Shown here: in pieces, positions 21,314-32,800 of the stretch
How the letters are laid out: each line of letters opens with the position of its first letter
How positions within the stretch are numbered: the stretch's first letter is position 1
Assembly (NCBI GenBank): GCA_021521415.1
Contig: JAIQDT010005474.1
Coordinates: 62,001 to 126,000, forward strand
Direction of reading: 5' to 3'
Origin: Bidens hawaiensis
Taxonomy: Eukaryota > Streptophyta > Magnoliopsida > Asterales > Asteraceae
Length of the DNA stretch: 64,000 nucleotides
The notes under the pieces: generated by a model
Database searches by the model: none
Seen by the model: the letters and a program-made list of their open reading frames with translations, nothing else
Told to the model about the DNA's origin: nothing
Position numbers and translations under genes: made by a program

Positions 21314-23726
21314 TGTGACAATTGAGATAAAACTAGGTACACCTTAATACTCAATTACCAATTTAACGATTAAACGCGTATAACGTACCGAACAAACGAA
21401 TAACCGAACGGGTCTGGTTAGGACCCAGATATCTCGAGGGGCCATCTATAAGTGATATACGATAAATATAAGCTAATATATTAGTATTATGGTCTTAGTT
21501 AGATAGCAAACAAGTTAAACGAAAACATGCTCCTTTAACTACTCGCTATAGATTTAAACGCTAAAGATAGTTACAAACCAAGCATTGTATCATTCGTTAA
21601 GCCGAAAAAGACTTACCAAACAATTATTTGAAATGTTTTAAGTGATCCGTGAAAATATTTTCAATTTTTACAAACGTATAGTATGCTTTTATAAATTTAC
21701 ACAAAGATAGCCGAAAAACACTTGTTTTTGCACTGTTTGTCGTATCCGATATATTTTTCGCGCCAAAAATAGAACCCGAAATAAATTTGGAATCGGAATT
21801 TCACATTTGGGCACGTAAATCGATAAAAGTGGGCCAAATGGGCCCAAAAGGGGGCCCAACAAGCCCAGCCCGCCAAAATGGATTCCTTTTTGTTATATAA
21901 GTTGTTTTAAATGCACTTTATGTCATTTTCAAACAAAATATCCTACTTTGGACCAAATTGCTTGCTTCTTCATCAAAAACCTACTGTTCTTCAACCAAAC
22001 CCTAGGTAAACTTGTCATTTTAATCAATTTCTAACTTGTTTAAACATGTTTAATTTCATATAAATATAGTTTGATTACCAAAAATCTCTTCTAACCATGG
22101 AAAAACCCAAAAAATGGTCCAAAAATATATTTTGATCATACGAATGGTTAGGAACCTGGTTTGATAGTTTTTTTTGGCCATAAACACGGATTAGAGGGTT
22201 TAAACGGCGTTTTTACGGTTCAAAAGTTTGGTTTAGAACCCTAACCAAAACCCTAATGTTCATGGCTGGTCTCTTGATGATACATGCTTGGTTTGTGATA
22301 TAGGAACTGTAACTAGCTTTTGTAGATGCACAAGGACCCAGAAGTTGGATTAAGAAAGCAAAAATGGGCGAAAACCGCAAAGGTAATGCCGAAATGCTCG
22401 ATTACGGGCTGTTTAGGTTAACGTTCGGATGTGCATATTTTTAGGTCATAAATATTTGCAGGGACATCAGTGGCAATATGATTTGGTCCCTGGTCAAATT
22501 TGGTAATTTTTCGACCATCCGAGAATATTTGGCGAATTTATTACCGAATTAGGATGTTTAATTGGGAAAAATAGTTAAAATGCTTAAAAAATTATGAAAT
22601 TTTGTAGGGATCTCAAATTTTGTATATTTTGATCACATATGAAATTTGGAATCATTTGGAAAAGCCTAAGTGTGTTTTGTGCATATGCGTTTATATGAGT
22701 TTTATAGTCGAATTTGGCCCGAAAAGAATATTGAACAAGGTTGTTACATTATGGAATGGATACATATGGTTTTGGGATATAATTTGAGTATCCAGGAATT
22801 TTTGTGGAATATTTGGAAATCGTTTGGGAGAAACGGACGATTTTCAGGCTAAATATAGCAGGTAAAATGAATTTTTATAAATTAATAAACCAGTACCTAA
22901 TTCCAGAAATATTTTTATAATAGTCTGCATATTTTATTTGATAAGTGGATAAATTTTCATAATTTAATGATTAACGGTTGATACATATCTATATATTATG
23001 AATTGTTTGATGATGGGAATTATCTAAGTACTAACACACGAAAGTCCCCACGAACACAGTGATTAACTTCGAGCTGGTGGCTTGTGAATAGTACTATTGG
23101 TTTGACAGACTCAAACGGAATTGGCCTGGTTTCCGTGTCACATAGCTCCGTTTGCACATGACCATATTTATACAAACAGGCTATGTAGTGTTAGACATAG
23201 TTACCGGGGCATGTTGTGGGCGGAAGGGGAGCCACGGTGGTTGTTGAGTGTGGGAAATGGATACACGCAGCACAGACAGTCAAGGCTTCACTGTAACTTA
23301 GCATAATTACATCATAAACATACAAACAAACGTACTTGTGAACGTACATAAATACATACTTGCGTATTTAGAATATGTGATTGTTGTACTCGCATCTGAT
23401 TTCTTAAAAACCGTGAAACTCACCAACTATTTGTAGTTGACCTATTTTAACATGTTTTTCAGGTACTGGATTGGATTAGAAAGTCAATGTCCTACGTGTT
23501 TGACTTGCGACCAATGCTGGGTGGATTGATGCAAGTGTGCTAGTAAGATGTAAAGCCGTTTAACGGGCTGGATTTAGTTTGTATCACCTAGTTGTAACAA
23601 AGTTAGATTGATGTAAAATATTGTAAACTAGTTTGTATTATTCTTTATAAATAATGTGGTTGATACCAGAGGTGTCTGTTGTATTTCTTTTTTACGCTTC
23701 CGCAAATCGCTCAACGGGGTGTGACA
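21314..23726 (+). repeat. 3' LTR of the Tekay element (2413 bp)
   Basis: It has the same ends as the 5' LTR. A 149-bp segment (21421-21569) is absent from the 5' copy and a segment of about 656 bp is missing at 22979/22980. Over the first 260 or so aligned bases I count about 12 differences, a hand count. Confidence 0.93.
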
Positions 23727-23731
23727 ATTCT

Positions 23732-25329
23732 TCGCGTTTCGAAGCATGTCTTCTCGTTTTCCTTGATGTTGCCCTCGAAACTCAACCCACAAAACGACAA
23801 CCCAGATCATCAAGAAATCGACCATCGTGATCCCAACCATGATTACCACTAACCACGACAATACATTTAAACCTAAAGGCTTTGCCTAAGTCAATCCAAA
23901 CCCAACATAACTCTTGGATACTCAAACCTAACCTAACAAAGATACATACATGAGAACCCACCCTTTTTTGTAACACATGCAAATCCACCACCGCGTTGAC
24001 GAAACACTCCAAGCTGTGATAATTTCAGCCACCTCATCAACTCTTTCCATGTAATTATACATACTTAACATTACACATTTATTCCCACGACCTGTTACCC
24101 AACCATTCATACCAAACCTTCTGCCTTACCTTATGTTCGTACTTCAAACTCGCTACTATTGTAGTAACCCGAGAACACCATCATATTCAAGGCCTAACTT
24201 GTTTCCACCATGCAATACCTTACCCACATTCCTTGTCTTCTTAAAGTTTATTGTTTTCCGACGTCGATACCTAGTCCCTTCAAACTTATCAACTATGCCA
24301 AAATTTTAAATAACTAATTTTTTTTTCACGCATACTTCTCCATGTTTATGTCTTCTATAAACACCTTTTACTTGAAATTTCAAATCTCGATTATTTTTAA
24401 TCAATTAATAAATATATATATTCATATATTCACAACATATTTTATCATACGAAGTATATTCAGGTTCATTTTTCTCCAAAAGAAATTTCATTTTAACTAA
24501 ATGGGTTATTACCCATATTTTTATCATTACTGCTACTGCTACTGCTACTATCATAATATTTTTCCAAGTTTAAATGAAATCTCCAAATAAAGTAAAATCT
24601 TTTACATCAAACTATTATTATTTTTACAAAGTTTATAAGCTTTATCGCTAACTAAAGACTTTATTTGTAAAAGATGTTTATCTTCAATTTCAAGGTGAGT
24701 TTCTCACACCCTCTTTTCAACAGTTTTATTAACTTTGGGTAGCCTATGTATCCTATTTACTCAATGGTTTATCGAGTCATTTACAAAACTATAATTCACT
24801 ACATGGACTTGTGCGTTTACTTGCTTACTTGCGTTGATTTCAATTTCAAGTGGTTGCCTTAATAAGTATGATCATACGCCCCCCTTTGCATTCAGACCAT
24901 TGTTTCGAGTGGAAAAGGGACCTCATTATCCGAGTACGTTTGTTGTTACCAACTGGAAAGGACCTTCATTTGTTCTTTACACTCAGGACCATTGATCCAA
25001 GTGTAAAAATCCCTTGCATGCGTTGTAGTTATACTTCTCATAAGTTTCATGGAATTGTATGATTTTTACGTATTATATCAAACTGTGTGAACTCACCAAC
25101 TATTCATACGCTAGTAGAAGATGACACACAGAGAAGATACTAGGCTTAGGTTATTCAAACAAATGGACATACTGCATGTTGTATTTATTTTCCTTGTATT
25201 ACTTGTTTAAATTTGTGTATTTGAAGTATTAATGAATTAATGATAATATTGTCACCTAATAGTGTCACGTGTGTTTTAAACAGTCTATACGTCACACTCG
25301 GGAGTTTCCACTTTAGTCGGGGTGTTATA
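23732..25329 (+). repeat. X1: interior and 3' LTR
   Basis: From about 24680 the sequence matches the X2 LTR (AAGGTGAGTTTCTCA, ATGGACTTGTG, the GATCATACGCCCCCC block, ACCAACTGGAAAGGACCTT) to the end at 25329. Upstream (23732-24680) is AT-rich sequence with an (ACTGCT)n stretch near 24529-24552. I cannot place the 5' boundary of this LTR, and no coding remnant is visible. Confidence 0.7.
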
Positions 25330-26172
25330 TGAACCTGCAAACCCCAAAAATAAATTCATCTCTCCCATCGAACTCATCTCAAACTTGGTCTGCATCATCT
25401 TCTCAAAATCCTTACATAACTTATCGTTTGTCGAGCCAAATATGATATCATCAGGATATATCTGGACAAGGAGAAAATCATCCTTCACAGTCTTGTAGAA
25501 AAGGGTACAATCCACAGTCCCTCGCTTGAAGCCACTATCGATCAGATGGTTAGCCAACGTGCTGTGCCAAGCTCTCGGGGCTTGGTGTAGACCATATAGA
25601 GCCTTGTTTAATCGGTAAGCATGCTCGGGATTGTAAAGATCTTCAAAACCAGGAGAGTGCTTCGCATATACCTCTTCATGAATTTCACCATTCAAGAACA
25701 CACTCTTAACATCCATTTGATAAATTTTGATGTTTTTGAAAGCTACATATGCTGAAAAGATATGTGTAGCCTCCATTCGTTCAACCAGAGCATATACTTT
25801 AGTGTAATTTATGCATTCTTTCTGATTATACCCTTGGACGACTAATCGTGCTTTATTTCTCATGATTACCCCATGATTGTCCTACTTACATTTAAGTACC
25901 CACTTCGTCTGGATAGCCTTCTTTACGCAAACCGGTTTATCAATGAGATCCCACACACCCAGTCGCACAAACTGTTGCAGTTCTTCTTGCATTGCTTCTA
26001 CCCATGAAGGTTCTTGAACTACTATTGAAACACTCATCGGTTCAATTTGTGATAGAAAGCAAGTGTACTTGGCGATACTCATGATTCCCGTTGCGTGCAT
26101 ATCAGCATATACATAATAATACTTTATCATAACATACATTAGCAACTTGTCGTAGCGTGCAAACTCCCTCAT
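25330..26172 (-). pseudogene. Copia-A reverse transcriptase (5' part)
   Basis: Motifs are [19 protein letters not shown], then [35 protein letters not shown] and the catalytic box YPDDII (Val to Pro in YVDD), ending [15 protein letters not shown] where X1 starts at 25329. A stop and frame change lie between 25863 and 25882. RNase H is missing from this side. Confidence 0.92.
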
Positions 26173-27649
26173 TTACATCACCAATAATGTTGTCCTGAGG
26201 ATGATAAGAATGAATCCGAAGGGTCGGGTTCTCAGGAAATTCAACATTTTCACGTAGATTGGTGATGTTATCTTTAGCCGATTCAGCATTTAAAGGTTGG
26301 GAAGATTCTTCAACTTGTATCTCAGGAATATCATGAGATTCAACAAATGGTGCGGAGGAAGAATATTCAAAGTCAGCATCATCATAATCAGATGAAATAG
26401 AAACTTCATCTGAAGTCTCTGGTTGATCGTGTACAACAGGATCTTCAAGATTAGCACATATCAAGTAATCTTGTTGTACAACAACTGAGGAGAGAAAGAG
26501 TCGAATAGACCATTGTAATCAAACATCCAATCAGGTCCCTTACCCGCAGGCGCTGTGGTGTACCTTTATAGTCCACATGGTACCATTCCTTAACACGCCC
26601 TGAAGAGAAGTTAAACACGCGTTTTTCAGGTGACGCGTACCCAAGAAAGTATCCATCTATCCCTATCTCTTCAAATTTACCGGCATCTTTCTTTAGCATT
26701 GTACAAGGACTCCCAAATGGTTCATGGAATTGAAGGTTCAGCTTACGGTTATTTAGAAGCTCGTAACATTTCTTTTTCAACTTCTTTACCATGAGAACTC
26801 TAATCAAAGTATAACATGCAATATTCACAGCTTCGTTCCAGAATTAAATGGGAAGCTTAGAATCTGCCAACATAGTTCTATCCGCCTCAATTATGGTTTG
26901 ATTCTTCCTTTCAGTAACACCGTTCTGCTGTGGCACATATGGAGCACTTTATTCATGATGAATTTCCTTTTTGAATATAGAAAAAGTCCACCATACTACT
27001 CTTAAACTCCGTGCGGTTATCACTTCGGATATGTCTCACTTTAAGTTCGTAAAGTGATTCGATCTTAGTGATCAAGTTTTGCACGATAACAGGTGTTTGA
27101 TCCTTCATGATCATAAATAACACCAACAAAAATCGAGAAAGTTATCAGTGACGACTAGGCAGTATAAATCTCCAGCAATGCTCGGTCTATTCACAAGACC
27201 AAACAGATCCATGTGTAGATGTTCTAAATGAGTATTGATTGAGTTTATCAATTTCATGAATGTGATTTCTTCTTCTGTCTTCCTTTCTTGCACGCTACAT
27301 AGTGATTGGCCATCTTGAAATTTTTCAACGAAACTTCATCCATTAAATCATTTGCCATCAAATGATTCATCTTGCATATGTGGATATGACCCACCCTTCT
27401 ATGCCAAAGGATCGTGTCTTTTTCAGTTTCTTTGGAGATAAAACATGTTACGGATGATGAGGAAGTTGTAGTTGCCATATCAAGCACATAAGTATCATGC
27501 GATCGAGGTGATCTCATGACAACCATATCTTCGGGAATAACAATTCCCGGCTTAAGAATTACGCATTCTTTATCAGTGAACAAAGTTGTATAATTTTTTT
27601 CGCAAATCTGTGAAACACTCAATAGATTATGGTCAACTTTGTCACAATA
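26102..27649 (-). pseudogene. Copia-A integrase and linker remnant
   Basis: It starts just inside X2 with INYCDKVDHNLLSVSQICEKN (end of protease). LWHRRVGHIHI and CKKGRQ follow, the HHCC zinc-binding domain with one Cys replaced by Tyr. Next are HMDLFGLV (first catalytic Asp), a RSDNRTEF remnant (second catalytic Asp) and the core end FHEPFGSPCTML..GYFLGYASPEKRVFNF. The stretch expected to hold the catalytic Glu (about 26860-26960) is degraded. The acidic linker to RT occupies 26464-26102. Several stops break the frame. Confidence 0.85.
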
Positions 27650-27654
27650 ATTTA

Positions 27655-28872
27655 TGTAACACTCGTTACTTTTCAAACCTGAAAACCCGACCCATTTTGA
27701 ATTTTCGGTTTTATATATGTGTGTGTGTGTGTATATATATATTATAATATTATTAACTAATTTCCGTTGCATGTATTTATTCTTCATTACCTTACGTATT
27801 GAATTCGTTAAGCCGACCCGTTTGATCGTTTCTATATAGTTTTGTTACGCATTCATTATTAATATTATATTCCCGATGATTTAGGATCGTCGTTAGTTCA
27901 ATTGCTATTGTTTTCGATCAATAAACGACATTCCAGGATTTAAAGTTTTCGGGAAGATTTTAAACAATTTCTAAGTTGAACGAGTATTATACGAAAGGTT
28001 TTCCAAGTTTTATAAATTCGTTACAATTATATAATATTTCAAAGCACAAGGTGTTTAATACAATTATATTTTATTTCTAAATTTAAAAGAACTTGATTTA
28101 TGAGGGACCAAATATGAAAACTATGAAAATTATATTGTGATGATCTAGGATGCTTCCTGGCATCGTTTTTCCGGTGCCCAGATGACCAACCGGCAACGAA
28201 ATTCCGGCAAGGCACTTACGGCCAGCCCCAATCACTCCGTTAAACTCGTGTTTGACTAATTTTAATTGTGTAACGACCGTAGGCCTTGATATTATTCATT
28301 ACTCAATGCTTTAATTATAGTATAACGTCCATTAAAACATCAAACGACCCGTAATTCTCGCCAGATAATTTGTTGCGGCCTAATCAATACAATTAACTCG
28401 TTTTTGACCCAACTCGTAGTATAAATAGGTCGTTACTGTAAGCCTAAGGACACACCTATCATAAATTAACATAATATAACACAAAAAATCCGTAACTAAG
28501 TTTATCCCGATCGATATTCCAGCCATTTTCGTTCTCCACCATTCCGGCATCAATAGAGGTAATCATTATATGGTTTTAATTCGCGAACATCAATGAAATC
28601 AAACCCCTAACAAATATTAATCAAACTTGGATATTATAAATGTATTTGTTTCCATGCTTTTACTAAATTAGCTTTCTGGTCTACTGGTTAAGTCATAAGG
28701 GTTTTAACTTGAGGACCCGGGTTCAAACCCGAGTCATGCCATATTTTGCTATTTTATTTTTTGAAACCTTTTCCTTCTATTTTAAATCAAAATTTTTATT
28801 TTTTGAAACCTTTTCCTTTTATTTTAAATAAAATATATATTGTTTGAAACCTTTTCCTTTTATTTTAAATCA
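27655..28872 (+). repeat. X2 solo LTR, left part
   Basis: AT-rich LTR sequence with a TG/TA microsatellite (about 27713-27741). It contains a tRNA-like segment at 28671-28745 and a near-repeated TTTTTTGAAACCTTTTCCTT (28757, 28800 and 28841). No ORF is credible. Confidence 0.75.
28671..28745 (+). repeat. tRNA-like (SINE-type) sequence
   Basis: TGGTCTACTGG (28678-28688) resembles a pol III A box and GGTTCAAACCC (28720-28730) is a near-perfect B box. They start 42 bases apart, as in a tRNA gene. No CCA-acceptor pairing or poly-A tail is clear, so this is a SINE head or tRNA-derived fragment rather than a working tRNA. Confidence 0.5.
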
Positions 28873-28939
28873 TGTTGGGTTAGAATTTTGATAAGGAAGA
28901 TTGAAATCTTCTCAACCTCCTCAGGAAATCAGCTAAGTA

Positions 28940-29490
28940 TGGACTTCGAGCAGGCTTGGACGATCGAGCATGATTTACTACCTCGAGCAAGGTCTTTAGA
29001 ACCACTGACGGTTAATTATTCTAAGTGTTAAGGCTTCGAGCAAGCTACACTTCAACGAGCAAGAGTGTTCTTCTATCGAGTATGGATTGCCAATCGAGTA
29101 AACAACTTGATCATTCAAGTTATAACTAAGTGATTCCGAGCACAGGATGTTCGAGCACATGGTGACTAGCATGGATGTAATAAGAAGATGTCATATGTTC
29201 AAAGCAAGGACTTCGAGCATGGTTCAGTCCCCCGAGCAAGATTTACATCCGAGCATGCTAAAGATTGTTCAATAAGTCTCTTTAGACAAGACTAAAGACA
29301 TCAAGAAGAATGAGCTTGCTCGATGGACTAGTTCGAGCAAAGCATGGATTAGTCAAGAGGAATGAAGCTTGCTGGAGGAGATATCTTCACTAAAGTTATT
29401 GTAAGTAAAGTATGCTCGAAAACACTCATCGAGCATACCTAGCATAGTGAGTCTGCTCGAGCAAGATACTTATCATGCTCGAAGACTCTT
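28940..29490. repeat. TCGAGCA motif array in the SIRE-2 5' LTR
   Basis: Dispersed copies of CGAGCA and its complement occur, some forming the palindrome TGCTCGAGCA (near 29454). The same array is in the 3' LTR (46246-46790) and the spacer (38330-40820). Confidence 0.9.
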
Positions 29491-29557
29491 ACACTTGTAT
29501 TTGTTTTTTGTCTTTCATTATGTAATATTCAGAGATTCTAGAAGGAATGTCAGGGCC

Positions 29558-29565
29558 TATAAATA
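29558..29565 (+). promoter_or_regulatory. TATA box of the SIRE-2 5' LTR
   Basis: TATAAATA in the context CCTATAAATAGGG lies just after the motif array. The 3' LTR has the same box at 46859-46866. Confidence 0.75.
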
Positions 29566-29866
29566 GGGTCCTAGGTTTCCATTTAGGGTACAGATAACAA
29601 CGCGACACACGGATTACGAGAAAACATTCCAAAAAGAATACTCCCTTTTGTTTCCTCATACCGCCCGTCACGAAACCCTATACATTCCATTTACTGTTTC
29701 ATTGAATGATGCATTTATTACTGTAAATCTTCGTCTTTGTATTTGCTTGCACTGAATATTTAAATTGTTGTTTCGTTTGTTATCATATCACACCTTCGTT
29801 CCCATCCGTTGGATATCCTGATTCCGCTGGGATATTGGCCTTTAGGTTATTGAGTTTGTGTGTTCT

Positions 29867-32800
29867 GGACATCTATTACAGATGGAAACTATGATGCGTC
29901 CACTTCTGCAAACAACAGTGAAACTGTAGAGCTGAAAATGAAGAAAAAGAGATGACAAAGCACTGTCTATGCTAAAGCTAGGTCTGTCTTGGGAAATATT
30001 GACAACTGTCAACCATCACAAAACTGAAAAGGATATGTATGATGCAGTTGTTGATATGTTTGAGGGCAATACAGAACTGAGAGACATTAAGAAGGATAGA
30101 CTGAAGCAACAGCTGGATTGATTCAAGTTCAAAGATGGTGAACGATTAAAATCAGTTTTGCAAAGGTTCATGGTGATTGTGAATGATATAAGAACAACTG
30201 ATCTGCAAATCTCTTATTTTGAGCTAAATAAGAAGCTTCTGTCATCTTTATCTGGTGAATGGTATACAACAAGCAAGTTTATCAAGGAAAAGGCAAGCTT
30301 TCCCAACTTTAAGTTGGATGATGTGATCTCTTTCCTCAAAGCTGCAGAACATGAAATGATTGAGAATCACATAATTAGAAAGGATAAGCCCAGTTTTCTA
30401 GTGACAAATGCTCTTGTAGCACCAATGGGTAACCTCTCTTTCGATAATCAGCAATCACCAATCATTGAAGAGCCAGCTGAAACAAGCTCAGTATGTGGAG
30501 GACGTCAGTCAAGGTTCAATGTGAAAATGATGGAAGATGACACAACCTCATCAGCAAGTGGACACTCCCTCCTTACACACCAAGCAATGCAAGCCATGGA
30601 GCAGACTATCAAGCTATATTTTCTATGTTCACTGACTCATATCATGCTTTTGTGGCCAAAAACCTGATCAACACAAGCATTGTGCAAGAAGACCTTGAGC
30701 AGATTGATGCTGATGACTTAGAAGATATGGACATTAAATGGCAGACTGCCATGTTAGCTGTGAGAAGCAAGAGGCTGTATAACCGGACAGGAAGATCAAG
30801 TTTCTCTGGACCTAATGAACGAATTGGGTTTGACAAATCAAATGCAATTTGCTACAATTGACAGCAACCTGGTCACTTTTCCAGAGAATGCAATCAGCCC
30901 AAGCAAGTGGGAAACTAGGTTAATCAAAGTCAGTTCTACCAGAATCAAAACCAAAACTTCTAACATTAGAGAAATCAATTGGCCAATCAAAATCCCTACC
31001 AACAACAGAACAGACCTCAGTAACACCCTTTCCAAGCTCAAAGAAATAACCAACTACAGATTCATAATAACCAGAACAGACAAAATAATGTGAATTAGGT
31101 TAGAGATCTAGGGAATGTTGCAGTTTCAAGGGTACCTCAAGATGGAGAGTTTGATTGAAGTAATCATGCCGCAGAGATGGAAAAAGAAAATGTTGCTTTC
31201 ATGGCCAAGGTGCAGGACAAAGCAGAATCTTCAAATTCCCAGGTACATTATGATATTTCTATTTCTGATCTTCTTTTAACAATTGGTGAGCTAAATTATG
31301 AGATTGGAAAGTGGAAGTCAGAATGTGGGAGAAAAGAAGAATTTCTAAATGTGTATGAAACTAGTGAGGCAACCTATGGAAACCATAATAAAGGCCTAGA
31401 AGAAGACTGTATGCAAGAATATAGAACTTAATCAAGAATGACAGTTGAGATTGAGGGACTGAAGAAGATGTATGCAGATGAGAAACTTAAGAATGCTGAA
31501 CTGATAATTCAAATGGATTTCCTGAAAAACCTAGTGTCTACTGGAAACATAGTTAGATTTGAAGAAAAAATGACAGATGAAGAGAAGTACAAGAAGGTAC
31601 CACCACCTTTTTGTGATAGTTATCCACTAAGAGTAGACCAGGAGAGTAGGAATGGGTATTTGAAACAGTTTAAGAATGTGTTTGAAGACAGAACTGAGTT
31701 TGTAAAGAGGTATGAAGATGTAATTGTTGATGATAAGGGAGAGTTTGGTATGAAGCAAAATGATGAATCGGAGGAGAAGAAGGTTGTAGAGAAAGATGAA
31801 TCAAAGAAGAAATGTAGTGAATACTAGATGTGCGTCGGATAACCCTATAATAATGACCCTCACAACTAAGCTTTAAATATAAAACGAAAATCCTAAAACC
31901 ACACACAACCGGCAAGTGTACCGATCACAAGTAGAATAGACCTAGGAAGTCCGAGTATCGAACACGTGGACACGTAAGACGCTAACGATTACTAACCCTA
32001 GACAAGACCTACCTTAGAATAATATTATATTGATTTTTGATTTCTTTTAACTTAACTTAACTTAACTAACCTAACTGACTGACAAAAGTTACCTAAAATA
32101 GAAATCTTAACGGGGATCTAACTGTGTTAACTTAGGATGGAGAAAAACGTCTACCTAGGTCTGAATCAAATTGTAGGCCTAACAAGCTAATGGATTGAAT
32201 GATATCAAGACACCGGTCCCTAGAGATGACACGACTAAGGATCACTCGGGCTCACTGGATTACCTCTCGGTCTCACACAACAAGCCTAAACTACTCAAAA
32301 TCGGCTAAAACGACCAAACCGGGAAACAATTGCTAACGTGTTCTAATGCTAGATCACCTCTCGGTCTCACCAACACTCTACCCTAATGGCAATGAATACT
32401 ACACAACCAAGGATAGAGGAACAATTCAACTTAAACTAAAATAGATCAACTAGTTGCTCAAAACACCTAAACCTGACAAGAAACAAACTCGCTCTCGCGC
32501 AATCCTTATTCTAGCATGTAAAGGCAATGAGACAACCCTAACTTCCTATCACCACTCGGTCACAAAGAAGGTGCTTAACCGCTGTACTTAATCCAATAAA
32601 TCATTCAATAAAACCCTACGGTGGTACCTATCGCAAACAAACCCTAAACACAAAGTCTAGAATCAAACAATGCATCGATCAATCAACACAAAACTAATCA
32701 ACCAACACACGGGGTTTATGCAATGAATCACCAAAATTTCCAGCCCTTAAACACAACCTATTTCATGTCTAAATCAAACTTTACAATAGCAATTAAGGTC

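Larger units (their letters stand above)
12127..23726 (+). mobile_element. Ty3/gypsy Tekay-type chromovirus, full length, decayed interior
   Basis: An 11.6-kb element flanked by ATTCT (12122-12126 and 23727-23731). It has 5' LTR 12127-15048, primer site 15054-15070, gag, protease, RT, RNase H, integrase and a possible chromodomain remnant, polypurine tract 21302-21313 and 3' LTR 21314-23726. Domain order (integrase after RNase H), two zinc-knuckle remnants and the terminal TTTTGAGGACGAAAT point to a chromovirus of the Tekay/Del type. All coding parts carry stops and frameshifts. Confidence 0.93.
7104..25329 (+). mobile_element. X1: degenerate gypsy-like element hosting SIRE-1, Y1 and a Tekay element
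   Basis: The 5' LTR remnant is 7104-7607, followed by a primer-site-like sequence (7611-7623). Non-coding internal sequence occupies 7624-8909, 11825-12121 and part of 23732 onward. The right end is LTR sequence ending at 25329 (GGTGTTATA, a mutated GGTGTTACA). The 3' LTR matches the X2 copy. Excluding nested insertions, no gag or pol remnant is visible, so X1 is either heavily deleted or a non-autonomous derivative. At 25330 the interrupted RT of Copia-A begins, so X1 is nested in it and its left end lies outside the window. Confidence 0.7.
28873..29866 (+). repeat. 5' LTR of SIRE-2, truncated at its 3' end
   Basis: It starts TGTTGGG and matches 46174-47174, then stops matching after TGTGTGTTCT. 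The last 43 bp of the LTR, the primer site and the start of gag are missing. It carries about 15-18 CGAGCA/TGCTCG motifs (28946-29485) followed by TATAAATA at 29558-29565. Confidence 0.9.

Noticed and set aside
28678..28730. A functional tRNA gene
   Set aside because: A and B boxes are present but no proper acceptor stem or anticodon arm can be folded with confidence.
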